A DNA stretch of 64,000 nucleotides from Symbiodinium natans (taxonomy: Eukaryota > Sar > Dinophyceae > Suessiales > Symbiodiniaceae). The stretch spans positions 61,440 through 125,439 of the forward strand of contig CAJNDS010000495.1 in assembly GCA_905221605.1 (NCBI GenBank), read 5' to 3'. The translations under genes were made by a program, and so were the position numbers. The notes beneath the pieces were generated by a model. It saw nothing but the letters and a program-made list of their open reading frames with translations, did no database searches and had not been told where the DNA came from. Positions 1 to 10,540 of the stretch are shown in pieces (position 1 is the first letter of the stretch; every line of letters begins with the position of its first letter).

Positions 1-54
1 CATGGCTGTCGCGGCGGGTAGAAACATGCTGGCTGTCACCACCTGGGGCTTTGC

Positions 55-372
55 TCAGAGGCGCCACAAGATCAAACTTAGTATGTGACCGGCATACGAG
101 GCATCTAGGATAGGGACCTGAATGCAGGCATGTTGATAACATCCCACCCTGCCCAGCGCCAACAGGTAAACGTAGGCAACAAGAATCCCGCCCATCAGGA
201 TCACGCAGCCAGCCGTGCCAGCCAGAGTGGCTAAGAACCACCGAAGACAAGGGCCCCACCGACGTTGAGGGTGACGTGCTGTGGTGGCCAGGTAGGAGAC
301 AAACGGACCCACGGCATTGAAGGCCGTAATGCCGAGCGCGGCGGACGGCGTGTCCTTGCATGCATCTTGCAT
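55..372 (-). CDS. Putative membrane-protein exon
   Basis: An open minus frame begins in-frame near 420; the first ATG is at 370-372, just downstream of an acceptor-like TCTCAAG. The translation has a soluble start, one moderately hydrophobic stretch, a basic patch (RHPQRRW) and then a strong hydrophobic segment of about 25 residues containing GCVILMGGILVAYVYLL, consistent with one or two membrane spans. Two cysteines follow. It is probably one exon of a larger gene whose other exons may lie outside the window. I do not recognise the family. The frame is cleaner than the alternatives, but no donor was confirmed. Confidence 0.33.
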   Translation of the reverse strand: MQDACKDTPSAALGITAFNAVGPFVSYLATTARHPQRRWGPCLRWFLATLAGTAGCVILMGGILVAYVYLLALGRVGCYQHACIQVPILDASYAGHILSLILWRL

Positions 373-435
373 TCTTGAGAGCTCCACAAGAAGCAGCCGG
401 GAAACAGGTCTACATGGGCCTTATGGGCAGCTCCT

Positions 436-570
436 AAGGTTTAGGGTTTAGGGCTCAGGGCTGAGGGTTTAGAGTTTCGGGTTTAGGGTTTAGGGCTTGG
501 CATTTAGGGTTCAGGGTTCAGGGTTCAGGGTTTAGGGTTTAGGGTTTAGGTGGGGGGGGGGGGGGGGGGA
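436..570 (+). repeat. Degenerate TTTAGGG array followed by G18 tract
   Basis: Variants of GGTTTAGGG repeat from 436 to about 549, followed by an uninterrupted run of 18 G at 552-569. The unit is the Arabidopsis-type telomere repeat, here interstitial and imperfect. Confidence 0.85.
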
Positions 571-672
571 GGGCGGACACAGCAGCTTGTCCAGAGGGGC
601 CGCCTACCCACGGCACCTCTGGTCCGGCCCTCAAGCACACCAACCCAGGAGACAAAGATCTTGAATATACAT

Positions 673-731
673 GGGGTTTAGGGTTTGGGGTTTAGGGTTT
701 AGGGTTTCGGGTTTAGGGTTTAGGGTTTACG
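673..731 (+). repeat. Interstitial TTTAGGG array
   Basis: About eight imperfect TTTAGGG units, with variants such as GTTTGGGG and TTTCGGG. No gene is visible around it: between 400 and 2200 the sequence holds only such arrays and short frames without splice support. Confidence 0.8.
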
Positions 732-933
732 GTATGAGTATACCAGTGATGAACGATGCATGTATAACTACAACCTGCCTCCCAAGCAAACGACACAGAA
801 ACCTGATACACGACATAATAAAATGAACCCTTTTAGATATGACTGCAAGCTGAAAGCTTCGGAATGGACATAAACTTGAATCTTGCACCGCTGTGGCGTC
901 TCAGGATACGATGAAGGAACAAGCTGCTGGAAA

Positions 934-1145
934 ACCCTAAACCCTAAACGTTACAACCTTAACCCTAAACCCTGAACCCCAAACCCTAAACCCTAAACCC
1001 AAAGCGCTGCATCAGCCAGGCATCCGACAGCTGCGCTGAGCTGGCCAGGAACACGACAACGCACACAGTTGGCAGAGATCGGATATGCAATTGCCACCTG
1101 ACTTCGGAAGCAAAACCCTAAACCCTAAACCCTAGACCCTAAACC
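934..1145 (-). repeat. Interstitial CCCTAAA arrays (three clusters)
   Basis: CCCTAAA units on the plus strand at about 934-946, 960-999 and 1115-1145. The orientation is opposite to the arrays at 436 and 673, so these are not one contiguous telomere fragment. Confidence 0.8.
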
Positions 1146-1817
1146 GGACAAAAAAAAACAGTCTATAGGGTTCAGGTCTAAGAGCATTGTCCCATCAACA
1201 GCGATGACCGGAGTTCTTCATATACCTATTGCTTGCTATCACATCACTATGTCACTATAGTCCCGAGTCTTAGTGCAAGCATGCCACGAGGGGCCCTCGC
1301 TCACCAGACATTCTGTCCATGCCGAACTAAAGGCCCAATAGCCTCAGCTGTGGCTGTAGCAAACGTTCTAGCAGCCACCACGGCAGCAACTGCCATGGGG
1401 GCTGTAGAGTAACTGCAGTGAACTCACTAGCAGCATGTTAAGCAGCAATGAGAAGGCCAGTGTCAGCAATAGCTGTGTTAGCAGCTGCAACTGCAATAAT
1501 CGCACAAGCTAAGGCGACAAACACAAGCAACAGCAGTGGCATCTGACAGAGCAGTTGTGCGAATTCGCAACATTCACAACCCAAAGTAGCAGCAGCTGGA
1601 GTGGCTGCAGCAGCATTTTGGGACAAGAGAAGTCACAATAGCGTTCCAGCAGCAGTCTTCATAGCTATACCAATCAAGGTTTAAGAGTTTTGGGCTTTGG
1701 GCTAATACAGGCTCACGTAGCCAAGCGGTAAGTCCAGTATCCCGATGCTCATTCCCCGCCACCATGGAACTTGCCCTGCGACTGCATTCCTGAGTCTAAC
1801 AAACCCAAACGAAACCT

Positions 1818-1910
1818 GGGTTTAGGGTCTAGGGTGTAGGGTTTAAGGTTATTGGGGTTTAGGGTTTATGGTTTAGGGTTTAGGGCTTAGGGTTTCGGGT
1901 TTAGAGCTTA
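1818..1910 (+). repeat. Interstitial degenerate TTTAGGG array
   Basis: About ten TTTAGGG-like units with substitutions (GTCTAGGG, TGTAGGG, TTTATGG). Confidence 0.75.
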
Positions 1911-2166
1911 CGTTCAGGCAATTTTGCTTCGGGATCTAAATACTGAACAACGGACGTGTTCATAATGTTCAGCAAGATTCTGCTCATAATGCATCGAGAA
2001 CAGCCACTTTGCAACATAACATGGCAGCAAGATCATCATCGAGCAGATCATACTGCGAGAGGAATACGTTCCGCAGGGTCTTAACTCCTGGGCGCCGCTT
2101 CCCTACCCACACAAGAGAGCATCATTGGAAGCCTCCATAACAAACAAAAACTGAAACCATAAACAA

Positions 2167-2204
2167 CCCCCCCCCCCCCCCCACAAAAAAAAAAAAAAAA
2201 AAAA
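2167..2204. repeat. C16-ACA-A20 homopolymer junction
   Basis: Sixteen C followed almost directly by about twenty A. It lies 13 bases beyond the stop codon of the minus-strand exon ending at 2218, so it would read as polyT-polyG in that gene's 3' flank. The same composite occurs at 29986-30016 and, reversed, at 17366-17403. Confidence 0.9.
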
Positions 2205-2217
2205 CGATCCTGAACTA

Positions 2218-2685
2218 TCATTGAGGGTCTGGATCAGCCACCTCAACGTCCAGCGTAGCCGCTGTCTGGAGATCAGGATTCAAGATAACCTCACCCGAGA
2301 TCTCCACTTCAATGTTGTTTTCGGCACTAAGGATTCTGACGTGCCGCATCTTCCCGGAGGCACGGAAAATTTGAACTTGCTGGTCGTCGCGGAGATGTAT
2401 TGACGCGACACCTGTCGTGGTCCACCGCGTATGGAAAGTCACCACACCCAGACGCTTTCCAAAATCCGAGCTGGTTCCCCTCGGGGGAAACCACCAAAAG
2501 CATTCTAAGTCGTCGAAGGCAGACACATGCAATCGCTTGTCCTCCTGCCCAGCAATCTGCAAGTGCACCAACCTGCCTCCCGCTCGAAGGCGCCGCCTCG
2601 CAAGAAGCAATTCAGCTGCACTGCCGCTTCCCACGATGATGAGGCAGTGATCCCGGTAGCTTTGGGCGTCCATGACCCGGGTCAC
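2218..2685 (-). CDS. Putative 3'-terminal exon, unknown protein
   Basis: A clean minus frame ends in TGA at 2218. A good acceptor, TTTTATCATTTTCCAG, precedes the exon at about 2685, and an internal ATG (VMDAQSYRDH) follows shortly. The roughly 155-residue translation is mixed alpha/beta in character with several beta-rich stretches, such as GVASIHLRDDQQVQIF and ISGEVILNPD near the C-terminus, and ends in acidic ADPDPQ. There are no membrane segments or recognisable motif. It is read as a last exon because the frame ends close to repetitive DNA. Upstream exons on this strand were not identified: the next kilobase is microsatellite and a plus-strand gene. Confidence 0.5.
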   Translation of the reverse strand: MTRVMDAQSYRDHCLIIVGSGSAAELLLARRRLRAGGRLVHLQIAGQEDKRLHVSAFDDLECFWWFPPRGTSSDFGKRLGVVTFHTRWTTTGVASIHLRDDQQVQIFRASGKMRHVRILSAENNIEVEISGEVILNPDLQTAATLDVEVADPDPQ

Positions 2686-2895
2686 TGGAAAATGATAAAA
2701 CTTCACAAGGTGCGAGGTTTTTCATGACTGAGTCTACTTCCTCAGACGACGATGCTACAATCAGATGACATATGACATGCTGCCTGTTTGCGGGATTGTT
2801 TTAATCCCGACCATTCCTCCTCAGCAGCTGAGCCAAGAGCCAGAAGAGGCCGGGTGTTCCTAAAAGAAATAATACCGGTAATGATGGCCGTCGAC

Positions 2896-2943
2896 GTCGT
2901 CGTAGAAGTAGAAGTAGAAGTAGAAGTAGAAGTAGAAGTAGAA

Positions 2944-2983
<40 letters not shown>

Positions 2984-3025
2984 CAGTAGTAGTAGTAGTA
3001 GCAGTAGTAGTAGTAGTAGTAGTAG
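2896..3025 (+). repeat. Compound microsatellite (GTAGAA)n-(GTA)n
   Basis: Hexamer GTAGAA repeats about nine times and then turns into GTA triplets with two CAG interruptions. Long poly-V and poly-L frames across it are artefacts. Confidence 0.95.
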
Positions 3026-3509
3026 GGTCATCTCAGCAGGCAGTAGTGAGGGACGTGCCGATCATGAATTCTCAATGTGTCCGTCATCATCACATGTGCA
3101 CAGCACTCTTTTGGATACGTTCTTCGCATAGCTTAGCCTTCCGAGGGGCAGCCGGAATCTGCCAGCAGCTCCTTTGCCTGTGAAGTCTTTGCCATGTCAG
3201 CAGTCTGTACAAGCTCGATGCTCCTGCAAAGCGGAGAAAAACGCAGGACTAGGACCCTTTCAGGGCTTTGCGTTGGATTCGGGTAGGGCTGCAGCTGCAA
3301 CCGTCATGTAGGGATTGCTATGAGAATGAGAACAAAAGCTTTGCACTCCTGCGAAATGCGTTGGCCACCACGTCCAAGTCCTGTCAACATCCGGTTCCAA
3401 AGTGTCCAAACATGTAGTGCTGTGTCGTGCTCGGGTATCTCCGGGTTTGGGCGGACCCTATGCAGGGGGCGTGCCAGTTCCTTTGGGTTGACTTTTTGAC
3501 CTCAAGAAG

Positions 3510-4022
3510 ATGGCTTCGTTCGCCGCTGTTAATGAGGCAGCCATGCTCCGCTCCCTACGCCCCAATTCGGCTCCGGCTTCTTCGGACACGATGAGCTCAC
3601 AAATTTCGTGGGACTACGACGGAACCTCACAAGGGTTTAAGGGGTCGTACGGGAATCAAGAAGTATGGGCTGCAATGATTGAAAATTGAAGTAGCGCCGC
3701 AGGTTCCCTCCCACATGAGTTGTCCAACCTCTCGCCCTTAACTTGTTGCTGGCCTGTTGAAAGATTTACAAACCTTTGCTTTGCTTTGCTTAGATCCATG
3801 CAAGAAGCTTGTGACAACCCCCTTCCTGGAGGGGAGGGCTCTAGGCCCACAACACCACGGCGACGCACGAACAGTCACAGAATGAAGGCAAGAATACTTC
3901 AAGAATACATACATCAGAGAACCCAAAACGCAACACAACGGCAGGGATGTCGTGGAAAGCCTGAGAAGGAAATCCTGTCATGGAGTCGTGATCCATGGTC
4001 AAAGCCATTTGCTCATGACTGA
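3510..4022 (+). CDS. Two-exon gene, small basic protein of unknown function
   Basis: ATG at 3510 (MASFAAVNEAAM) starts a frame of about 46 codons to a donor at 3647 (TC|GTACGG). The acceptor TTTGCTTTGCTTAG ends at 3793, and exon 2 runs 3794-4022 to TGA. Both junctions are phase 2, so the frame is kept across a 147-bp intron. The predicted protein is about 121 residues with a Ser-rich start, a basic Pro/Arg patch (TPRRRTNSHR), a helical Gln-rich stretch (ILQEYIHQRTQNATQRQ) and a short C-terminus. No family is recognised. The initial open frame would also read on to a stop at 3689 if unspliced. The bases before the ATG (TTTTGACCTCAAGAAG) faintly resemble the end of a dinoflagellate spliced leader. 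Confidence 0.5.
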
Positions 4023-4464
4023 ACAGGGCGGGCTGAACTCGCATGCGCCCCGAAGTTCCCTGAGGCCGTCCTCCGGTTCCATCCCCAAGTCGTCCAGATG
4101 CTCCTGGAAGTTTCAGGATGGGCTTTTGGAACTTTAGAGGGGAGGTCTCTTAGTTACAACTGTGTTACAACTGTGTTACGACTGTGGCCGCTCTTTTTCT
4201 GTGCTTATGGATGAGAGACCTTTCTCCTGTCCGAACGCCCCCCCAGGGCTTGAGTTGGGAACTCATTCCCTTTTATGAAAGGGAAGAAGTAGTGCTTGAA
4301 GGAAGCCTCGAACAAGACACCTCTTCCGAAGCCTATGTGCAGCTTCTGCCTTATGTGTTATGGCATCAGGCGGTTTTGGAAGGCTGTGTGTGTGCGTGAG
4401 TGTGTGAGAACTCAAACTGACAGTCTCCCTGCAAATCATTACATGGCAATCTACCCAAATCATA

Positions 4465-4570
4465 TGTATGTAAATAAATTCTATTTATAAATAGAGATAA
4501 ATAAATAAATAAATATAAATAAATATATATATATATATACATAATATACATATATACATATATATACACG
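4465..4570. repeat. AT-rich low-complexity tract
   Basis: AAATA/TATA-type repeats (AAATAAATAAATATAAATA, then ATAT and TATATACA) in an otherwise roughly 50% GC region. It lies in the gene-free stretch 4023-4784, where I see nothing else. Confidence 0.85.
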
Positions 4571-4784
4571 TACGGCCAGGTCCTTGAGCATGCCAAGCTC
4601 AGCAAACACCACGGTGAGCTGTCGCACGGTTTGGCCTCTTCAATGTGTGTCCAAAAAATTCCATGGTCATAGAATCATAGAATATACAAATTTGCAAGAA
4701 ACCAGGGGAGATACACAGAACAAAAACTCGTGTTAGATTTTGGTTCTTGGTTGCTTTAAGTTGTTTCGCCTTTTTTGGTTCAGG

Positions 4785-5812
4785 AATCAAAATGAGGATT
4801 AGCAATATCCTAGATCCGAGAAGATGCAATCAAGTGATGTCACAAACACGCGAAGGAGAAACAGGGCACAGGGGACTGCAGGGACTCGCCACGTTAGTAC
4901 AACCAGAAGGATACCTGAACGACCGTGAACTGCCTGACACATCCCATGCACCCCGGTTAGACTTAGAATGCAAACGTCCCACAAACTTTCCGGGGTACTC
5001 AGATAGGACACGTGAACCCTCCTCACCATCTTACTCTTACCCATGCTGACCAAACCTGAGAAAACCTTCGCGTTGACGGAGGGTCTGGTACTGGCAGCGG
5101 GATCGATGAAGGAGGCTCCATCCAGAAACGTCGGAGAAAAGGCTGGCACGAAGTCGTGCCGCTCACCAGATGAGCAAGTGCAGGAAGGGCCTCTTGAGAC
5201 CAACCCCCTCGAATCAACGTGGGCTTGGAAGCACAGCCAGTGTGCTGAAAGGCCGTCGCCCAACCTGCGCATACGTCAAAATCCTGCAAATGCTGCAACC
5301 ATGTCCATTCACAGCCCGTGGTACGCGTTCTTTGACAGCTAGCGACAGCTCGGCAGAAACGGAAGACCACAGACCCACCTCTCATGAACACCCTGGGACC
5401 CAATGTCTCACATGTCGCAAGCAAAAGAACCAGTTTACCAGCCGAGCTCTTCAAAAACACGCAAATCGGCCAACAAATGGCCAGAATAGCGGGAAAACCA
5501 CTGAGGCGAATATCAAAGGATGAGAACTGATGAGAACCAGAGTCGGTGAGGAGCTTGGCTCACCACATGAGCAATCAACGTCTACAACCCCCACTCAAGC
5601 CTATGTCTTTTCCGATGCAAGTTGTTGTTTCAGATGCATGCAATGCCACACATTTGCGTATGCCCTCCGGTCTCCACTTGGCAGATGCCTGCAAGGCCCT
5701 CGTACCAGGAGCTGTTGAGAGCCGCAGAGGCAAACGACAAGCCCTCCGGTTGGCAAAGGTCCACGTGACCTTGGGCTTAACAGTGCAAATGGGGAGTGGG
5801 GGGTGTGCATAG
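4785..5812 (+). CDS. Putative multi-exon gene, unknown function
   Basis: Three successive plus-strand coding-like segments. Segment 1 starts after a strong acceptor (CGCCTTTTTTGGTTCAG, exon from 4785; MRISNILDPRRC...) and is open to 5049. Segment 2 starts after TCTGGTACTGGCAG at 5098 (GSMKEAPSRNVGEKAG...) and runs in phase to TAG at 5342. Segment 3 continues in other frames at about 5343-5523 (contains CLTCRKQKNQF...LQKHANR, vaguely zinc-finger-like) and 5546-5812 (VVVSDACNATHLRMPSGLHL). Composition is hydrophilic, with no membrane segments. The donors are not settled, so exon ends and joining are uncertain, and segments could belong to more than one transcript. Confidence 0.38.
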
Positions 5813-6068
5813 CCCATGAGTTTTGGGATTCTCGGGTGCCAAGAACCCCGCCACCTTGAAGAGACCCCAGGTTGAAACGCTTCTAGACGCATTTGAGAAC
5901 ATTCCGAATTGAACCAACCTGCCCTCAATTTGGTACGCACCCATCCAGAATCGGACACAAACTTCGCACCTTACTCAGAACACCAAACTCATTGGGAGCT
6001 CTCGAGCGGACAGCTGCTGCGCCAGCGTAGTTTAGGGCTACACTGATTCAGAGCATTTTCAAAACGAC

Positions 6069-6464
6069 GTGTTGGGGAGGGGCGGGACTAAATGGCAGAA
6101 TCACAAGCGTAGTGGTGCCCAGGTAGTAATCCAACATAATGGCTACATTTACAGCGCACTTCCACTAGCACTCCTACAGCCACTGCAAGGAAATCTTTCT
6201 CATTCCTTGATTGAGGGGGCGAAGCTTTGGGAGACCGTGAAGAGCCAGGCTGCCAAGAGAGGCTCTGGCCTCACCCATCGCAAGCTCAGCGAAGGCGTTG
6301 CTGTCCACCAACTTCGATACCTGCGCGTCGGGAACTCTCAGCAACTCCCAAGCGCATCAAACCTGTGGGGTCTTGGGTTCAGGAATGGAAAGGTCGCCTT
6401 TGCTTATAACTCCCTAAGGGTTCATGGGGACGATCATTTTCAAAATGAAGTGGGCGATGACTGA
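6069..6464 (+). CDS. Possible exon, unknown
   Basis: An open plus frame of 131 codons with protein-like composition in its middle (SLIEGAKLWETVKSQAAKRG) ending at TGA 6464. It lies downstream of and on the same strand as the segments at 4785-5812 and could be a further exon, but no convincing acceptor or donor was found. Confidence 0.22.
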   Translation: MLGRGGTKWQNHKRSGAQVVIQHNGYIYSALPLALLQPLQGNLSHSLIEGAKLWETVKSQAAKRGSGLTHRKLSEGVAVHQLRYLRVGNSQQLPSASNLWGLGFRNGKVAFAYNSLRVHGDDHFQNEVGDD

Positions 6465-6822
6465 GGGCCCTTGGTTTGGACTGAGACATCCGTTTGGGGG
6501 ATTTAGACGGTTTACGGTCGAACGTGCACGTCCTTTAAGGAGCACCAGGGCCATGTCAAACAACTCTAAGGACAGATGTTCGCTATTGGGTTTGCCCTAG
6601 GAGGCATCTTTATGAAGGGATCGGGGACATGCATCATGACCACCACCCTTCACCTGGACTCCTAGCCGTAGCCCAGTTGGTGGCTACTCCTGCTAAGACT
6701 CCTACTCAGAAAAAAGATATTCAGAGCAATAAATTGCTCTGAATATCTTTGAGCAGTGAGCAGCAGCAAGCAGGAGTTGGTAAAAAGATGCGGTGAAAAA
6801 AGGAGCAGTTCGGACCCCTACC

Positions 6823-6970
6823 CCTACTGCTAATACTGCTAATACTGCTAATACTGCTAATACTGCTAATACTGCTAATACTGCTAATACTGCTAATACT
6901 GCTAGTACTGCTAATACTGCTAATACTGCTACCGCTGCCGCTGCTGCTGCTGCTACTGCTACTGCTACTG

Positions 6971-7005
<35 letters not shown>

Positions 7006-7182
7006 GCTACTACTACTACTACTGCTACTGCTACTGCTACTGCTACTGCTACTGCTACTGCTACTGCTACTGCTACTGCTACTGCTACTGCTACTGCTAC
7101 TGCTACTGCTACTGCTACTGCTACTGCTGCAACAACAACAACTACTACTACTACTACTCCTACTACTACTACTACAACAACA

Positions 7183-7238
<56 letters not shown>

Positions 7239-7305
7239 AACTGCTACTGCGACTGCGACTGCGACTGCTACTCCTACTGCTACTGCCACCGCCACCCGGT
7301 ACTGC
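6823..7305 (+). repeat. Composite triplet/nonamer microsatellite
   Basis: About 480 bp built from CTN triplets. A 9-bp unit CTAATACTG occurs about 12 times (6830-6930), then GCTACT/CTACTA blocks, ACAACA, a long CTA run and GCTACTGCGACTG. The unit drifts in discrete blocks, suggesting repeated slippage. Everything between 6465 and 8082 apart from this tract shows no supported exon. Confidence 0.95.
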
Positions 7306-7404
7306 TAAAAACCTTGCTACTCGTCCACTCGTGCAAAGTGGCTAGAAGCCCCGTCAGCGTCACAGCGGTGGACCAAGTCTGGCTCAAGACCTACACAGGG
7401 GGCT

Positions 7405-7460
7405 CTCAGGTATACGTCTGTAGTATACTGTCGTATACTGTAGTATACTGTCGAATCATA
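7405..7460. repeat. GTATACTGT short tandem repeat
   Basis: GTAGTATACTGTCGTATACTGTAGTATACTGTCG: three to four copies of a 9-15 bp unit centred on the palindrome AGTATACT. Single relatives of the same palindrome are scattered through the window. Confidence 0.6.
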
Positions 7461-8082
7461 TAAACATATATTTAGTATGCTATACTCTACTATAGACAAC
7501 GCAGCTATACTAGGAGCAAGCTCTACGAGGCTTAGGGCTCCCCAGGGCGTACTGGGCGCTGCATTGTCTGGGGTATGGTAGGGGTGTGGTTAGAACTTCT
7601 AGCCCTTTGACCCTAAGCCCTGGCTTCAAGCTCACCATGGGTTTGAAAGGCGCCCCCACACTTTACAACTGTAACCCCCGGCCCCAGCACTCTACAACTG
7701 AAACAAGGGTGATGAGGAGAGATTTACAACACAGAGTACCACGACTTTCCCTGAACATGACTGTGATAAACAAGTAGGGCTCCCAACCCGGCATATACAG
7801 TATAGCCCCAAGACTGCACATGGCCAAAATGAACCTGTGCCGGCCTTACTTTGGAACAAGCCTCAAATGCATGTCTATGCAACGGGCGCCACTATATTGA
7901 GCATCTGAACATTATGTCCGAGAAAACGAAGACGAAGACTTATCGTCAAGTAGGATAGTGCTTTGAACACTTGGAAGTAGCTTGTGAGGCACTGCGTACA
8001 ACAAGTCTGCGAGAGTTCACTTATCAGAACAATGCATGTATCGTCTGCCAAAGATCATTCGCCCGGACTGATTTATGGCTCA

Positions 8083-8440
8083 TCATTTCTGGAGGTGAAG
8101 GACATTGAGGAGTAGTCGTAGTTCAGCGGGAAGGAGCCGATACAAATAGATACCAATCCGCACAGTCTGGCTGATGTGCCCGACAGCGCCTGCTGCGTCT
8201 ACGATGTAGCATATGTAGAGTACACACGTGCGCTGCAATATGCAGAAGCTACTTGGATGCATCTGATGGGGAGTGGATTCTTGAGGGCCTTTTGATGCAC
8301 AAATAAAAAACCATGAGCGTGAGATCAGTAGGTTCAGAGCCTTGGAGTCTTGTGGTGAGATCAACCTGGGGAGCGATGGCGCACATCGCTGTGAGCAGTG
8401 TTTTTGCGCACGCGCACACTAATCCCATGGCGGCAGTGGT
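8083..8440 (-). CDS. Two 3' exons of an unknown gene
   Basis: Exon 1 ends at 8366 with donor CCCCAG|GTTGATC (residues ...AKTLLTAMCAIAPQ). A 133-bp intron ends in GCTTCTGCATATTGCAG, and exon 2 runs 8232-8083 to TGA. Both splice sites are phase 0, and exon 2 is exactly 50 codons including the stop. Exon 2 is hydrophobic (YICYIVDAAGAVGHISQTV, YRLLPAELRLLLNVL) and could form one or two membrane or buried helices. Where exon 1 begins (near 8475 or earlier) is uncertain because two frames compete upstream. Family unknown. Confidence 0.58.
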
Positions 8441-8737
8441 GAATTTGATCATACTCAAAACACGTCCCGAGAATGCGACCGAGTTTTCTCACGTTTTCCG
8501 GGCTGGCCAAAATGACACGCGCAACACATGCGAGGCCGCAACGAGCGACGTTACCTTTAGGGTAAATGCCACGTCCAACTTTGTCTTTCCCAAGAGCCAG
8601 AGTAGAGCTCGCCCACCAGCTTTTGGGCGCGCGTAGGGATGCGCATCTCCTGTTCTTCACTACTCGGAAATCCGAACGCGTGGAATTCTCTGGAGTATAG
8701 CGACTCACCTTCAAGTCCCTCAAGTGCATCTGTATTT

Positions 8738-8887
8738 GGCATCTTCTCCAAAGGCATGAATGCTTCTGACCGCGTGTCTTGTTCCGGAATATGTTGTAAA
8801 GAGAAGCAAAAATGCTGTAAATGCCAGCCAGTGTTTTGGGCATCTTCGCCAAGGGCATGAACGCTTGCAACCGCTTATCTTGTTTAA
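8738..8887. repeat. 50-bp imperfect direct duplication
   Basis: 8738-8786 (GGCATCTTCTCCAAAGGCATGAATGCTT...) is repeated at 8839-8887 (GGCATCTTCGCCAAGGGCATGAACGCTT...) with roughly 80% identity. The spacing is 101 bp. Confidence 0.7.
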
Positions 8888-8968
8888 ACGTCAAGCATCC
8901 TTGGCAAAAACGCTGTAGTTAAATACCGATGTTTAGTTACGCCCCACTCCCCCCTCCCCCCCCGAAAC

Positions 8969-9100
8969 GTCTGAAATACCCTGAAACATGCCAAAGCCCT
9001 CGGGGCCGTAATGCGTGTCGTTAGCATAGACAGGTTGGACAACTTGTATCCAGATCGCCAAGAATGCCAAGAATGGTGTATGAGGATGGACTGCGTGCAT
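8969..9100 (-). CDS. Possible first exon with signal peptide
   Basis: ATG at 9100 opens MHAVHPHTPFLAFLAIWIQV followed by VQPVYA|NDT, which fits a secretory signal peptide with an AxA-like cleavage site. The frame reaches a possible donor GAC|GTTTCG at 8968 after exactly 44 codons (phase 0). The next bases on this strand are a G-rich run. A weak call: one exon and no recognised mature domain. 9101-10540 shows no further supported exon. Confidence 0.27.
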
Positions 9101-10161
9101 TTTGGCTGATCTGGCCCGGACTTCAACGATGCTTCGATACGGTTCCTGTCGAGCTTCGTCCAAGATGGGAGTCGAAGCCAGAATGGTATCTTGTCGGTGC
9201 TGGTGGAGTGGTTAGCTGGCATGGCAGCAAGCAGACGCTGACCGCCCACGCCAGAAGCGGAACGAGTAGCTGCTGTAGAAGGCATGACGCTTGGATGAGC
9301 TTGCATGGGACCCGTTTGGATGGAGCTATGCCGTGGAGTTCCAGTGCATCTCGGCTTGCATCTAACTATTGCTGGAGCCCGGGGGCGCCTGGCGCACGCG
9401 TCACTTGAGATTACGTGCAAGGCACTTCAGAGAAGCTGGAGCTGAGGAGTCTATTGCTATACAACATATACAACATATGCCGGGAACCGCACTGACAAGC
9501 GAGATCCTTACAAAGGCCATGCCTGCAGTCTCTGCTTAGCTTGCTTGGTTTTGTGGAGTGTGTGCTTGAAGAGAGTGAACAGCAATCACACCAGCAGCAA
9601 CAGCAGCTGGCAGCATGACGGCGTTAGGAGCTCAGTCTGCTGGAAGCTCCGTCTGTTAACGCTGACACTAGTGTCTCCTTGGCCTTGGCGGCGATTGCTC
9701 TCGCATGCCAAGTGCAGGGGGCAAGGGCTGGAGGGCACCTAAGGTGAGAGGGCACAGGCCGTTCAAGCGCTTGAGTTGAACAGCTTCATGTCTTGATGTT
9801 GGAGCCGTACACAATACGATCAGTATACCATACTCTACTATACTATGTTTTGGAACCGAGGCCTCGTGGGTTTTCTGTTGGGTGGCTTGCACGGAGGCGT
9901 AGCTTTGACCTTGGCTAGCGTCTTGGAGTTTAAGGTTTAGGGCAGCTAAGGGTTTGGGTTCTGGATTACAAGCCAAAGAACACCGAAACCGGGAAGCGCA
10001 CAAAAGAGTTTGGCAACGGAACTCTAACTCTCTTCGAGAATTGCAAGCATGGTTTGGGGGGCAGATGCTCCCTATGCAGGTACTGGAACCACTATTAGAA
10101 AAGGGGCTTCCAGCGCTCTTGCAGCTGGTTTATGGTTGCGGTTTCAGGGGCAACTTGTACG

Positions 10162-10287
10162 ACCCTAAACCCTAAACCCTAAACCCTGTACCCTGAACCG
10201 TAAACAATAAACCCTAAACCCTGTACCCTAAACCCTAAACAATAAACCCTAAACCATAAGCCCTAAACCCAAAACCCTAAACCCAGG
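10162..10287 (-). repeat. CCCTAAA array with CCCTGTA/AATAAA variants
   Basis: About 16 units of CCCTAAA with insertions such as CAATAAACCC and CCCTGTA; plus-strand orientation is CCCTAAA. Confidence 0.85.
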
Positions 10288-10540
10288 GACGCAACGTGGC
10301 AAAGTCTGCGGAGCACTGGTGGTAATCTTGCAGCACGTCGGCAGCCGATCCTGGGACTGCCACACCATCAGCACCCCAATACGTGTCCTACTTAGGGGAC
10401 GTCACAGATTTAGAAAGCTTGCTTTGAAAAGCAAGACTCCAAAATACGCGAAAAGTCTACTAGGCATGGTGCTACTGATTTTAGGGTTGGTGCCTTGCTC
10501 GTTCATACTATGTTTCTGGGACCTCTTCAAAGAGAAGCTC

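Noticed and set aside
4366-4605. Tyr/Ile-rich minus frame
   Set aside because: Translation of an AT-rich low-complexity tract.
6702-7308. Long poly-Val/Ala and poly-Thr frames
   Set aside because: Pure product of the CTN triplet tract; no splice sites or flanking coding sequence.
7370-7392. TCTGGCTCAAG as the end of a spliced-leader sequence
   Set aside because: Nine matching bases are expected by chance in a window this size when mismatches are allowed, and no coding start follows.
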